A stretch of 64,000 bases of DNA from Diplocarpon mali (GCA_024741835.1 JAENRP010000091.1:21022-85021), one strand, 5' to 3'. Numbered from the stretch's first letter, positions 21,784 through 35,157 are shown. Notes: generated by a model not told the origin, from the sequence alone. Numbers and translations are program-made.

Positions 21784-24700
21784 AGCCGACCTGTGGTTGA
21801 GACCCAAGCAGGAATGCTGCCTGCAATGCCCGGTCGCCGAGAGGTCTTGCTTGGGGTAGATGTGTCTTCTCAACCAACATGCACACTCTCTTTTCCGGCC
21901 CTTCTATATCCTGGTTCGTGCTCTTCTTCAGGGTGTTGTCCTCGAGCCTGTGCTTCAATAGGGTGCAGGCGTCTACGAGAGAGAGAGTTGGTTGGAAACG
22001 ATCAGAGCATAGCGGTACCAAGGGATGGATGAGTGAATAGTGCTTCCGGCCCTGTCCGTTCAAAGTCAGTCTTTTTTACAAGCCGCAGTACTCCAGTCAA
22101 TTGGGCTTACCACGTATACTACAGTACAATTGATGCAACGATTCACGTTGGAGGCTCGAGACCAAGAGGATAGGGCAGCAGTTGGTGGGCGAGCTCAACT
22201 ACTTGCTCACTCAGACTTGGCGCACTAGAAATGCGTGCGAGCTTGCCGCGGACTGTTGCTGGAGTAGAGAGATATGCGTACTCGGAGCTGTCAGTTTCGA
22301 GGCGGTTTCGAGGACTATCGGGACATCTGTTGTTGTGGTGGTTGGCGCACACGAACGAAGTGGGTTTTTCCAACAAATATTTCCTCACACGACATGAAGC
22401 AACGCAAAAAAGTTCCCGGGTCACTCTCGGTCGTGGCGGGCCCCTAAAGCGAACGCACAGTGGCTTATCCGGTTGTTATTACCTTGGCGGGATTTGTATC
22501 AAGGGATGCTCATCTCGTGGATCCGGTGGAATGCTGAATATACAGGAGCTGTGCAGCGAAGTTTAAGAGAGATGGCCTTCCCAGCTCAAGGTAGCGCTAT
22601 GATTGAAGATCGAAGATTACCTCTGGGACGACGAGCTGGGGAGCGCCCGACAGTACCAGACCGAGCGCAGAGCCGTCTGTGCCGGCAGATGTCAAGGGAG
22701 GGGGTCAGAGTGCTCTCGAGAAGAGGAAAAATGATGACAATAATAGACGCGCCGTGAACGACCAAAGCCTGGGAGTGGGAGGGTGCAGCAAATCGAAAGC
22801 GGCGTGCTGTCAGTGCCACGAGAACGTGAATGATAGTATTCAAGCTGAGTGGGGGTAAAGTTGGGGCGTTGGACGGGCAATACATAAGGTATACTAAGTA
22901 GTCAGAGGATTCCATTCGAGGAGTTTGGCCAAATCGCAAGTAGTTTGTGCTAATAAAGTTGAGACCGGTAGTGCTGTACTATGTAGATCTGCCCTCCCTC
23001 CCCCAAAGTGTATTCAGCATATGGCCATCCCATGTCCTGCGAGGTACTTCACACGAGTTCGTATGCAATTACACACCAGAGAGGTCGCAGGTGGTAGCTC
23101 TGCTCGCACCAGCCAGTATTACTACATGACTACTTTTGCAAGCGCCCTCAAAAACATCCAATGAATAAGTGTCGAGCAGTATGAGGGTTCACGCAAGCTC
23201 AGCTGCGATTGTTTCAAATACAAGAGAACTGGCACCCTAGACACTGATCTAGGGGTCTCGGACTCGAAACTAAGTTTTCGAATCCTACGAAGTGCTGAAG
23301 TAAAGCCTGCTGGAAAGTCAGATCCGAGGGTCGCCGAGACGAATTGGCAAGGCGGAAGTTACTTTTTGCGCGGGTTTTCATGAGGAGATTCACACGGTAT
23401 TTGTGCACAAGTCTACGGGGGCCCCGCGACGGGCCTCATGGCAACTCCGAGAAGATATTTGATTGAGAAGTCAAGTCAAGGCAGCATGATTGCACGACTG
23501 TTCACAACCGGTCGGGCGGCCAGCGCTAGGCTGGAAAAGTCGGTACTTAATGGTGGAGCGAAAAGGGCGTGGCTGGAATAGTCTCAGACCGCGAGCGTCG
23601 AGCCGCCGGCCCGAATCCAATGGGTCTCATTATTTTGATCTGGTCTGTACCGGATTCTACCCTGGGACCGACCTGCAAAACTTGATATCGGTCCGGGGCA
23701 GTCTTGCAAAAGAAGCAGTTCTGCAGCACTGATCGACGTTGGAAAGAGGACCAGAAGTTAGGCCGTGAGAACAGCATAGTCGTCAGGTTGGAGCGGCCAA
23801 ACTCAACACGTCCTATGAAGGGCTCGCAGCCCAGGTACGAGCATGAACTCCGTCTCTGCCGGCGGTCGCAAGAGTCCAACGACGGCTGCAGGCTCGGGGA
23901 AGCCAACGAGGAGAAGAAGAAGCAGGACGCGCCGTACGGTAAGAAAGTCGTACGGGACGTGGAGACATGGTCAAGCGCAGGAGAGGAGAGTCGGGGTAGC
24001 AGCACCGACGGGATGGTAATGGGGACGATGGGATGGTAGCAGCACCGATGAGATGGCAAATGGGGACAATGGCATGTAGACTGTGTGCTGTTTCCTGCCC
24101 GCGATCTTCACTGCTTCGAGAATGTCGAGTCGAGATGTCTCGCATTCCCCTTTGCACGGCTCCACAACTCTTACCAGTGATGATCGGGTATGAGAGATGG
24201 TACCTGCGTATGTGTGCACGCATGGATCAGGGACGCTTCGGACCATCCTGCCATGCTGCCAGAGCTATGCAGAAGAGGTACGGGATGCGATGGTCCAGAC
24301 GCGCGCCTGCAAGCCGCGGCCGAAAGACTCCCATCGCTGACTTACCGATGTCACGGAACGAGTAATTCTCCACGGTTTTTGGTCCTCGCCGTCGCCCCCC
24401 CGAACCAGGGGAGCGGATTCCAATGTCCATCAAACCCCCAAAGGCCCGCCGACTTGAGATCCAAGCATCGACCCGAGCCCTCTGACCGCCTTTACACCGC
24501 CCCTCCCCCCTTACCGGGGCAGGTTTGGGCCGCGTTCGCTAGATGCCCCCACGTTCCTCGTCGTCGTTCACGCTTGACCGCATGTCCACTCAATCCAAGA
24601 TTCGACCGGGGCGAGGCGCAAAGAAGACTCCCCCAGCCCACTCCCCGACGATGCAGCCTCATCCTCGTCATCAATAGATTCTTCTCATCACCAGTCCTCT

Positions 24701-27700
24701 CCCGGCAGCGCAGTCCTGCGGGCCAAGACAGCAGCTTACCACAGCCTCTTCCTCTCCAGCTGCAGACGACAGCGAAGTTGGCGTCGAGACGAGGCTCGAG
24801 AGCACTCACCACCACCTGAAGTGGCCGACTGCCATTTCACAAGATCCCCCCCGGGCTACAGCGACTCTTCCGATTTCCGACAAACTTCCTCAATCAAACC
24901 CCCAAGTTCCCATGATAGAAGACTCAACGTCGTCGTAGCACAGGCCCTTTACGGCGTGGCATATCACCCAGTCTTCGCCGAAACGCCTCCTCTCGCCGAG
25001 TGAAAGGCCTCCCAGCCGCAGGTCGCGCTTCCTGTAGACACAGCAGACCCGAAATATCAGCGACCCCTTCAGTCCGATGTCCAGGCGCCCTTCCCCAAGG
25101 ACTTGGTTGGCTGTTGTTGACTGGACAGATGCATGAGATGCTGCGCTCTCTCGACCAGTCAGCTGTCAGATCCAGAGAAACAGACGCCCTCTGCCTCCCG
25201 AGGTCGAGGGAGAAAGGAGCTGGTATCCAAAAAACCGCATCCCAGGACTTTCCGGCACCTCGGGCCCCAAGCGGTTCAACTCGCAAGTCAGGCTTGACGG
25301 CACGTGATTATCACATGACTCCTATCATCACATGCTCCGGTAGGTGTCAATGTGAAATTGTGGGCAAGCAGCCTATCAGGCCCTGCTGTTCTGTGGCTGT
25401 TGCGTCTTGTTTCCTCGTGTGGTGTTGAGATTAGTTCTTGATTGGTGTGCTTTTGTTCTGATACTTTTCTTCTCAATCGCAAAGCCTGATCGCCATTCTT
25501 CTTAGGATCTTCGTAGGACACTCTGCGGATCGCAGATACTCTTTCATCCAACTTGTCGATGGCGACAAGCCTCTTCACCGTCTTGAAACGTCGTTACGTT
25601 GTTTCCGTCCACGTTGACAGCCAAGGGCCTCCTAGCATTTCTTACTCAATATCATGTCAGTTCTTGCCCGCATCCCCTGATTCGTACACATGCTCGCATT
25701 CGGAGTTGGGATGTTCGCCGATCCTAGCTTCCTATAATACCGTGGATAAGTTGATGTCTGCAAGACTACCCCAGGAATCCCGGTATGCATGACAAGTGGC
25801 AAAGAATCAGCGCGGTCCGTTAGTCTCGATTGCGTGGACACCTACTTCGCTGGAATCTGTAGACTGCTTTCGTGCCTCCGTGGAAGTTAAACGCAGCTCT
25901 TGTCATCCAATCCTTCCGAGTGAGCCAAGACATTCCTATCAATCCGTGGCTATCAAGTCCTCGAGCAAGTTCAGGTTTCCGAGTCTGCCCCTCCTATGTT
26001 GCAGCCACGCAACGTCTACCTGCCCTAGCAAGGAAACAATCTATCGGATTCGGAAGACAGATTCGTCTCGCTGTCCCTGCCTTCTCCCGATGTCTATCGA
26101 AGTTCGGAAACTGGGTCGTCGCTCTCTCCATTTCTTGTCTGACACTAATCAGACCCGAGTCAAATCCGCGCTGAGCCATCTAACCGGGACTTCAAGTGGT
26201 CTGCGTGGTTTCCGACCACATCAACTACCATGACTCTTCCACCCACGAGCCCACTCGTTGCATTCTTCCCACAATGGCCCAAAATTCAGAATCCAAACGC
26301 TTCAAAGGATTTCTCTGACTGCCCACGACCCGTTCGCGTCGAAGCTCCCCTCAGTGCAGGAGATCAAACGGAGGAAAAGAAGCTTCCCTCATCGCTCGTC
26401 GATCTGACGTGAGTCTCAACCGATCAAACCCGGTCCGGGACCACCTCTTGGCCCCTCCGCCATTCGCCTCGAGAATGTTTCCTCTTCGGATCAGAGAACT
26501 TTCGCCAAACGGACCTAAAGGGGTATACAGCCGCGTACTTGCCCTACCGGTATGCGCTTCTCGATCTCGGATTCGCAGCTCGTTTGCACACGTCAGTTGC
26601 CTGCCCCTGCGCCGGGGCGACGACTCAGTGACAGTCTCCTCTAGAGTAACACGACCACACGTGGCTCACCCAGGCCACCCCGTCTCTGGCCTGCCCTAAC
26701 GTCATGAGCAACCCATCGGGCCCAGTGGCACTTGCATGGCCCCTCCATCATGACGAAGCCGAGCACATGCCTTTTCTCTACTCGCGTAGCTCACATCTGA
26801 CTCCCCTCCCCCGGGGGCGAACCACAACACCACCTGACCCCGTCCGGCCCCAGCATCCCAAATCCACCCCCGGGAGGCCCAACCCAAGCCCTCACAAGCT
26901 CGCACTAAACAGATCCCCGTACGATGTGGGTGATTCCTCCTCCAGTCAAGCCTCCCGCTCTGCTAAAAGTCCGCAGGGTTCCCCGGCGTTTCAGCATCGT
27001 ATCAGTGCCCCGGCCCATCCAAACGCCCACGAGACGCGTATCAGAGTCTCGGCAGCACGATAGACATCACGTTCCGGTCTCCACGGTGCTGGTCCGCGTC
27101 TTGCGGCATGCTGCAGTGATGTGCTGTACGAGCGTGACTCTCCGGGGATGGGAAGTACCGAAAAGAGCCCGGTCACCCGCGGCACCGTGTCGGTCTCGGA
27201 ACGAGAAGCGAGCCGAAGAAGAAGAATCACAGGCCAGAAGTGGATGACAGACGACTGTCGGAGAGAAGTTGGGAGACGTCTTCCTCGTAGTGGCCACTCT
27301 AGCTACGTTCTGGTTATGGCGTCGCCCGACTCCAGCCGCCGCCCCAGCAGGACCTACCCCGCCGCGTCTCTGGATACCTGCAAAATCATGTCTGACACGT
27401 CCCATGAGCAACTGATGGCCGAACGTTGGCTGTAAATGCTTTTCTTGCCTGCCTCCCAAGACCCGCCTGCCCCGTTGCCGCCCGCGCCCACATCCTCGTA
27501 AATCATAAAAGACCAAATCTCGCTCGCCCGCTACACACGCGTCTAATTGACGGTACTTGCACGCATTCTTGGCTACCTTCTCGCCGAGGCGTACCCCATC
27601 TGCTGGGGGAGGCCTGGGCATCGGACGTCATGAGCCCGGACCGTCCTCGTTGCCCGCGGGCGCATCCTCCGCCGGCCTGCCCCCCTCGTGGGATCGCGGC

Positions 27701-27785
27701 CGTGATCCGTAGAGTGTCCTCTGGGCAGATGTATCCGCCGCCAGATCCAGGTTTGGGTATCGACAGTCAGACAGCAGCAGAGATG
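21784..27785. other. 6-kb gene-free interval
   Basis: No coding gene is supportable here. The interval runs from the PHD gene start (its promoter is at the left end) to the stop of the Rua1_C gene. From about 24.3 to 27.6 kb the plus strand is rich in C and T, with many short open frames that show no family signature and no consistent codon pattern. Candidates for the content are long untranslated leaders, a noncoding transcript, or decayed sequence. I see no inverted repeats or transposase remnants. Confidence 0.5.
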
Positions 27786-29819
27786 CTATGTCATGGTCGA
27801 TCGGCCACTCAGAGGACTGGTCGTCTTGCGATGGCTCAGCGACAGCATACCCGTCGTCGGTGTGCAGGTGGCCGAGCTACTCGGGGTCATCTGCGGTGTG
27901 ACGGGCGGTTCCATCTTCGGCCGGGCGATAGTTGATGCGCCGATCCTGGTGTGGCTGCTCTCGCGGCGACGTTTGGGCGCATCCTTGATCTTGGGATGGG
28001 TATGGCACTAGACAGCGTTAGACGCGAGCTTGGTCGCGCTTCAGAGCGGCGGCTCGCAACTCACCTTGTAGGCGTGTCTAAACCAGGTGGTTCCTTTCTT
28101 CTTGCTGCTCACCAGCGCGACCCACTCGTGACAGCTGCCGCACAGGCCCTCCCACACATCGGGATTCCCATCCATGCGGCGAGTCTCTTGGGGCTCTTGA
28201 AAGGGGCTTCCCGTCGCGGCGCTGATACCGTGGGTGAAACTCTTGTCGTACCAAAAGGCACTGTTCTTCAAGACGAGCCACCGCCCGGGCTTGCAGATGC
28301 CACACCAGCCCTCGCGCTTGTTGCCGTGACCCCGGACCCAGCGCGGGGTGTAGAGGTCGCCGTCGAAGCGGAGCTCCTGCTCGTGGGGGGTGAGGTCGGG
28401 GTCGCTGGGGTTCATGTCCTCCGGCGGCGGCGGGATCTGCTCTTCCTGGAGCGAGGCGTACAGATCCGGAGGGTCGCTCAGATCCGCGTAGTGCGGATGC
28501 AGGGCGTGCGGGTCGGCGTTGCTCTGGAGCAGGCGGAACAGGCCGTGGGAGAGCAGCGGCGGCGGGGCCTCGAACTGGTGCGGCTCGTGGTAGGTATGCG
28601 AGGGGAGCAGCATGGTACTCGGATGGAAGGCCGTGTTGCTGGTCGGCACGAACGGGTGGTGCTGCGGGGTCTGCTGCAGGTTGGCCACGTTCAAGGGCAG
28701 CTGCGCATTTGGCAGCGTGGGCGACGAGTGCCGAGACGACATCCGGGGCGGGAGGGCCGTGAAGAGCTCGTGCCCTTGATGGTAGACAAAGGGGGAAGGG
28801 CGGCGGTTTGGCATCGTGGCATAGGATCCGGTAGACCACCTCTTGCTGCGGGTACTGTCCATGGTGTAGGGTGCGGATCGCATGCTCGGCCTGGGCGAGG
28901 GGGAGGCCCGTCCCCGGCTCTGCGTCCGAACCAGCTCGGAGCGATGCTGCGGGGTCATTCGGGGGGAGGCGACCGGCGACAGCTGCGTCGACGACATCAG
29001 CGAGTTCCGGTTCGAGAGCGGGGGGTAGTCGGAGCTGAAGGACGGTGCCTCGGAGAGCGTGGCCGAAAAGTCCTCGTACGACGGCATCTCCGAGAGGGCT
29101 CCGCTGGTCGACATGGTGAACGAGGAGCCAGACAAGCGGCGGGCATTGTATGACTGCTCGAGGTTCAGCCGGTCCCGGTCGATCTCGGGTCCCGGGTATC
29201 TCAGATCCAGGATGGGGGCGCTCTCGTCCGCGGTATAGGCCTGTCCCAGGTGCATATCCGTGTCGAGCCCTTGCAGATCGATGCCTTCGTCGCAGGGCTT
29301 TGTTTGCCAGCCGTCCGAGACGGGAGTGAGATAGAGATTTTCAAAAGGCTCCACCGCCTGGTCCTCATACTTGATCTCGCCATGTGGGGTGGCAGGGTAG
29401 AAGTCTTGCGGCGCTGGATATGTCTGCGCAAGTCCATCATTCAGCGGCTGCATTGGCATGGTGGACGAGTCCCAGGCGGGCAACGAGCTATACTCTTCGG
29501 GCAGGCAGTATGCAAACCCGGTCTCGTGTATCGTTGCCGGTCGGGGTCTCTGTGTTCTCTGTGCACTCTGAGGCGTTGTAGCTGGCCACATCCCTAGCCC
29601 AACGACCTCTGTGTTCATTGACATTTCGTGAGGGTTTACGGCGAAGGTGGGGAAAGAACGAGGTGGGTGGTCTCTTCTGAATGTGTTGTTTGGGTTGAAT
29701 TGAAAGGATGGTGTCTGCATTTGCTGACAGCTGAGAATAAATGTGAGTAGAGAGTTACCGCAAGGGGGTTGTGGCGGACTTGTTGCTCACAATTGCGCTT
29801 GGTTGTGACCGGGATCCAT
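27786..29819 (-). CDS. Transcription regulator with Rua1_C domain
   Basis: Exons 29819-29791, 29730-28065 and 28007-27786 give 638 residues. The first exon (MDPGHNQAQ) joins by a canonical GTGAGC...CTCAG intron to QQMQTPSFQFNPN; the downstream ATG at 29720 is an alternative start without that exon. Residues up to about 460 are Ser/Pro-rich and disordered. The folded part, about 470-567, reads YTPRWVRGHGNKREGWCGIC, then GRWLVLKNSAFWYDKSFTHG, GLCGSCHEWVAL and TWFRHAYKCH. That cysteine/histidine pattern is the Rua1 C-terminal domain (Pfam Rua1_C), named after the Ustilago regulator of ustilagic acid synthesis. The last intron falls exactly before the CH of HAYKCH, so the domain is complete only after splicing. 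A basic tail (KRRRESS) follows. Target genes are unknown and no biosynthetic cluster is adjacent. Confidence 0.87.
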
Positions 29820-32676
29820 GACGATGATCCTCCGCTTCTGTCGATTAAGATTCAGAGCCAATGTACGGCCTGTACTTGCCGTCAGCCTCGATGAAACTTG
29901 TGAAGGGTTATGAAGAAGAGATCGGTGTTGACCCCACTGTGCCTAGACGGAGAATCGGAAAGGAAGGAGAGAGAAATTTATGTAACATACCAGACGTGAT
30001 ATGATCGAGGGATGTGGAACCCGAAGTGTTATACGGCTCTCGGGAAGGGGAGGAACGCGTAGCGTTCATCGGCCTCCGCTCTGAAACGATATTGGACAGC
30101 GATGCCTCGCGTTGGGGATATGGGGCCAATATATTGAGCTGGTAGGTGCGGTGTCTGCGGAAATGAGTGTAGTTGAAGTGACTATGCGGGAGTATAGAAT
30201 CGGAATCGTGTAGTGGTCGGCGCGGCTTGGCTTGAAGTAGATGAGAGCCAGCTCCCAGGATATAAAGCAGAGCGAGCCGGAATTAGAATTATAAGAAGCC
30301 TTAAGAGAGTGACTGTCGAATAGAATGTCAAGAGCTGCGGTTGGGAGAGCGCGGAAAAGTGGACAAGGGCCAGTGCAGTGGCCCTGGAGTATAAGAGCAG
30401 AGATAATACATTCGAAGGCCGGCAAGGCCAGCTGCGGCGGACTCCACCTAATTGGCTTATCCGGGGGCGCAATGTCTCTCCGAGCCCCTGTCGACGTTCC
30501 TGATACAAGCCAACCCGCACAGTTCAACTTGTGTGGTGAGGTCAAAAGTATTCTCGCCGACGAGGCTTGGCGTCAATGGTGTCTCTCCTAGGAGACGAGT
30601 GTACGTGCGGTATCAAAACCCGAGGATGGGCACCTGGGATCGGCTTTTCTCGCACTATCGACAGTATCAAAGCATGGCCCCCCATGGGAAGAGACGGGCG
30701 ATGTGTTCATCCAGCAGTCGGCTCGGCTCTGGAACGGGGTGGCTTGTCGAGCTGGTATCGTCTGATTCGTCTCAAGGCGATTGAAAACCCTTCTCGGGGG
30801 GCAGACCAGGCCTAGGAAGGGCGTTGTAAGAGCCGAACGGGTCCATGGTGTCTCCGGCACACACTCAGCTGGCAGGCAGGGCAAGTAAGGCTATCAAGCC
30901 TTTGCGCTTGAGGCTGGGCTCAAAGGATGGGGGTGTAACATCCAGACCTTGCTGAGTATGAGTACGGAGTAAGCCACTGGAATGTTTTCTAGCCCAAGAG
31001 CTGCTCTCATGGTTTCTGGTTGACCGTTTGACCACCAAAACGCAGCCCCCTCAAGGATGCCATGTTCGGTCGCCAGATCGGGTTCGTTTGAGGATCTCTC
31101 ACCGTGTCTGGGGTGTCCCGGAAGCTGTGGCCTTGCTGTACACATTATATCATACCAGCCCTGATATATATCACCGACAGTGGCGACCGGATAAGCCTAG
31201 GTCCGTTGGCTATTCGAGACGCAAGTTGTCAATAGTGCTCAGACAAGCGTTCGTATTTACAATACTCTGGCTCAGATAAAGACGCCGAAAGGGCGAGAGC
31301 GTCGTTCTGTTGTCAGTCTTCCAGCGTGACTGACCATAGAGGTTTCACAGATGTCTTGCAGACGTGGTGAGCGAGGTCGTTGTTAGCAGAGACGTGCTGG
31401 GACTTCCGATCCTAAGCGAGGGGTTTGAGGACCTCCGACTGAAACGGCCAGGGGCTTTAGCGAGCGACCAATACCCAGATGCAACTCAGCTCCACGCCAC
31501 ATCGTAGCCCTATCGCAAGCCCTTGACAATAGCAAAGCGCAGCCTCGCCTGCGCTGGAAACACTGCCTCTTTGGCTCATGTCCAGCTTCGACGTCACATC
31601 GGTTGCTCGGTTGCTCGGTTGCCAGGCCCGGATCGGACACCTATGACAAGATAAATAGCACAAGGCCAGAAGAATATACATCTCAGATTCTCGCACTCAA
31701 GAATCACATCCGCTGCGCCCGCAACTCCACAGCAACACACCAACGAGAGCGAGCACTTGCCGCTGACCGCGCTGTATTAAAGTAGCCATACGAGAGATAA
31801 ATATCAGACCTTTTATAAGTGAGGATTCAGAACGAATTCCCTGTCCCATAACGCTCGATATGAGACGAAATTAGCACCCAGAGAAGACTGCTTCTTCCTT
31901 CCATCGGTTGCTCGCCATGCCTGCTACCGTTGGCACTTGTCCGTGAACCTACATGGATCTTACGGGGAACTCTCAGCAGCAAGGTTGACCCCGCTAACGA
32001 CTGAGTCTGACGAAGTATGCATGAGTTTGCTTCCCGATTGGGGCAGGGGACACAGCCTGAAGTAGATGATCACTGTCAATAACAAGACAGCGCTTATGGC
32101 GATCTTGGTTATCTTGCTTCCCCCATCATCCTCGGCAGAATGATAGACGATTGCGATAAATACGCGCGTACAAACACGTTCGTCCCGACAAGACCGAGGT
32201 TAAGGACAACCACGAGGATCTATATTCTCGGAAAGCATGTTTGCACTATCGACGCGATATCTTCGGTCCAGACTTCGTGTAAAGAATTGAAAGGAGAAAC
32301 AGAACTGCTCTTCTAGTACAGAATCGAGCCCCATGCGCCCCTTCATTCTATTTTCGAGCTGACAAGATGCTCCATCGACATCCACCCACTTAGAAACTAA
32401 CGCATCTCTCCGTGCCTTTGAAAGAAAACACCTTTGGGGGTGCCAGATGATTCTGGCAAGTTTGATAAGCTGCGTCAAAAATCCAACCCTGTTGGGCGAC
32501 TGGTTGCATGGGGACATAGGGATTGTCATGTTCCCGAGCAAGCTTGTTTTTCAATTTCCACTACCCAGCCCTACGTCAAGATCGCGGCAGTGGTTTGGAC
32601 TTCCGCGCTCCCGGTCCGTTTCGGAGTTTAGCAGATTTTTGGTCTCTTCGACAGCTGATCGACAGTGAGGGAACGC
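29820..32676. promoter_or_regulatory. Long upstream region of the Rua1_C gene
   Basis: These 2.9 kb hold no supportable gene except a short upstream open frame on the minus strand (30129-29908). Long upstream regions are common before fungal regulators. The right end is downstream of the next minus-strand gene. Confidence 0.45.
29908..30129 (-). other. Upstream open reading frame or alternative 5' exon
   Basis: An ATG at 30129 opens MAPYPQREASLSNIVSERRP and a Ser/Thr/Pro-rich stretch resembling the start of a fungal regulator, then meets a good donor (GTATGT at about 29985). The frame ends at 29908. Joining it to the regulator's second exon breaks the frame, so it is either an untranslated-leader open frame, part of a different transcript, or chance. 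Confidence 0.3.
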
Positions 32677-33393
32677 CTATTCCTTATTGATTTTCCGCCA
32701 AACATCCCTCTCCGTCGCTGAAATCTTATCGCCTGCTTGTTGTGCCCACTTCTTGGCCGTGTCCCATACACCATCGGATTCGAAGCCCCCAGCACTTCCG
32801 GAGTTTGAAATCCCGAACCCCGAAGAGTTGTTTGCTTCTTCGGCCTCTTGCGCGCGTCGCTGGTCACTAGTGAGCTCCGAAGCATATACGTTCTGATGGT
32901 ATCCGGGAGGATGCTCCAGGCTTCCTCGACGTGAGTCATCGGCGGCTGAAGGGAGGGAAACTGGGCATGGTACTGATGCGGCGTTCGCCATACTTGTTGA
33001 CAGCTTGGGAGTCTGATATCCATGGCTTATCGTGGGCGGAGCGAGTGCCATCTGTGGAGGACAGTTCTGTTGTGCCGGAGCTGTCGTTGGCTGAGGCTGG
33101 TAAGTCTCGCCAGCTTTAGGCGGAGGTAGTATGGCGCTGTTAGGTGTAGGGATGGCTCCTGGTTGAGGTGCTGGTGGTCCTATATCTTCAGTCTTGGTCG
33201 TGGGGGTTGGTTGGAGAGGTGCATAACGTTGCGCGGCCGCGGTTGGAGCTGGCATCGCAGAAGCTCCTGGTCGGGCTGGAGGATATGTACTTGGAGCAAG
33301 CGGCAAGCTTTGCGATCCAGCTGTCTGTGGTGTTATGCCAGATGCCTTCGAAGCCTTTATTGGGCTCGAGGTGTAGACTGGTATGGCCGACAT
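32677..33393 (-). CDS. Conserved fungal protein, Pro-rich with C-terminal amphipathic segment
   Basis: A single exon of 238 residues from MSAIPVYTSSPIKASKASG. The first 130 residues are Pro/Ala/Thr/Gln-rich and disordered (YPPARPG, LQPTPTTKTED). The C-terminus, GVWDTAKKWAQQAGDKISAT followed by ERDVWRKINKE, is a probable amphipathic helix and resembles the end of a small uncharacterised family I recall from ascomycetes. No enzymatic motif, signal peptide or membrane segment is seen. Codon usage and a sensible stop support a real gene. Function unknown; a membrane- or coat-binding helix is only a guess. Confidence 0.75.
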   Translation of the reverse strand: MSAIPVYTSSPIKASKASGITPQTAGSQSLPLAPSTYPPARPGASAMPAPTAAAQRYAPLQPTPTTKTEDIGPPAPQPGAIPTPNSAILPPPKAGETYQPQPTTAPAQQNCPPQMALAPPTISHGYQTPKLSTSMANAASVPCPVSLPSAADDSRRGSLEHPPGYHQNVYASELTSDQRRAQEAEEANNSSGFGISNSGSAGGFESDGVWDTAKKWAQQAGDKISATERDVWRKINKE

Positions 33394-35157
33394 GGTGATG
33401 GCTTTGGAAGTTTGAATTTGGTGAAGATTGTAGAATCCAGGTACGAAGAGAACGCGCTAGCCCTCCCTTCTTAAGCACAGGAACGTAGACAGCGCGTTGA
33501 CCGTCAATCAACCCTCCTTGCCTCCCGTTGTCTCACGAACAGTTGAGGCAATACGTCATGTTGTCGCTCACGTGACGTGACAAATGAATGAGCCTGCGAT
33601 TTGACCGACCAGTTAGATCTTTGTATGAGTGGTAAGAATATCAAAATATTTGTATTATTCCCAATGGCGAAGAGACTCGGGAATTCTTTGACTTGATGCT
33701 TTCACATGTTATATAATACATATTTGGAAACGCTCCGTGATCCTACGCTAAACATTTCGAATATTTGGATCGCGAGAATATAACATTACTTTATTTGTCG
33801 ACTCCATGGAATATTTTCTTTTTCGATATTGCAGCCGAATTGCTACAAGCAGAGCGCAAGCTGACCTGCGGGTGTGAATAGCGCCCGAGTAATAAAACCC
33901 AATATTCAACCAAGCATCACAACCCAGCAATAAAACTTCACTGATCTCCATCATAATGGCGGGCCGCCAGCGTGGGATTCGGTCCACGCTCCCACCCTCT
34001 CTCGCCACTCTCTCGCACTCCTCCTTCGCGGCCGTATGCTCGAGGTGGTGGCCGGCCCAATTGGGAGCGTCGGGGGTGCCACAGATGCAGGCTGAGTTCG
34101 GAGGCATGACTGCGCTTCTGTGGAGATGCTGCGGGTGGCCTTCTTGACACTTCCTCGAGTGAAAGGGGGGGGGGACAGTGATGAGTGTACTACCCCGTGG
34201 AAGAGGAGGCGAAAGACTTGCAACCTATGACCTCGCTTAACGAAGTTCAAAGAACGGAATGGGGAAACTTTGCAAGCAAAAGAGGAGTAGCATTGAACGG
34301 CCGGAAATATCTCCTCATGAGGGTCCAGACCTCTTTGTCCGAGAAGATTTCCACCTGGGCAGACGTTCGCTCGAGGTCTCGGACCCGGTCATTTTCTCGA
34401 GGTCCAGTTCTTGCGATACTCGCAATACTCGTAATTCTTGTCGCGAAAAAAATTTCCGCCCAGGATCCGCCAAATTCCACGAGCAAATCTGTAATCTGGA
34501 TAATAGCGGTTAGAGCAGCAGAAACGATGCGCGGCTACCAGCCAGAGTATCTATCGATGTAGAAAATACAGCGTCCTTGCTTCAGTACTAGTAGCATCTT
34601 CCGACGACGGCGAACGAGTGCAACATCCTGCAGGCCATGTAAGAAAAGCCCTCCAGACTCGGCAGAGTGAAGCCGGATAGTGGTGTCTTCCCAGTCAAGT
34701 CTGGGACTTGAGAAGATACCTACCTTCAGACAACGTCGAGGACGCGCAGCATAGCCACGATACATCTCCCAATCTCGGCGATGAATTCCTCCAATGTGAT
34801 ATGATTTTGGACAAAGAATTTTGGCGATGTCAAAGAATATACGCCAAATCGAGAAAGTAGTTGGACTGCTGATTGTGTTGACATAAAGAAAAATCTCCTG
34901 CTATTATTTGATAATGGACAAAGAGAGAAATTTAGTTCGGGCATTCAGCTCCAAGAACAGAGCAGCATCGGTTTGCTGTCCAAGAAGAACAGTCGAGCTT
35001 GAACAGAGGCTCATGGCGATGCCCCGCCTATAAAAAAGGGTAGCATGAGCTGGGGCATTGCTGGAAGGATTGAAGGTCCACTGTGTATAGTTCTGGCATA
35101 CTTTTCGTCTCGCCACCATTCAAGAACCAGTTGTCAACCAGCATTCAAAGATACATC
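33394..35157. other. Intergenic region, divergent promoters
   Basis: This 1.76-kb spacer separates the Pro-rich gene (-) from the orphan basic gene (+). About 33600-33900 is AT-rich. A G-run (34165-34173) and a consensus TATA box (35029) are present. Short open frames at 33950-34560 show no recognisable family. Confidence 0.45.
35029..35037 (+). promoter_or_regulatory. TATA box before the orphan basic gene
   Basis: TATAAAAAA lies 129 bp upstream of the ATG at 35158 in a spacer with no other strong core-promoter element. It is the clearest TATA box in the window and fits regulated rather than housekeeping expression. Confidence 0.5.

Noticed and set aside
23547..27621. Several 100-200 codon frames on both strands at 23.5-27.6 kb
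   Set aside because: Overlapping, GC-rich, without family motifs, signal peptides or consistent splicing.
27951..29153. 400-codon plus-strand open frame
   Set aside because: Antisense shadow of the Rua1_C regulator, which has clear domain and splice support on the other strand.
30588..32631. Scattered short frames in the Rua1_C upstream region
   Set aside because: No family signature; treated as noncoding upstream sequence.
34185..34562. 125-codon plus-strand frame beginning MYYPVEEEAKDLQP
   Set aside because: No recognisable motif and no conserved splice partners; likely chance.
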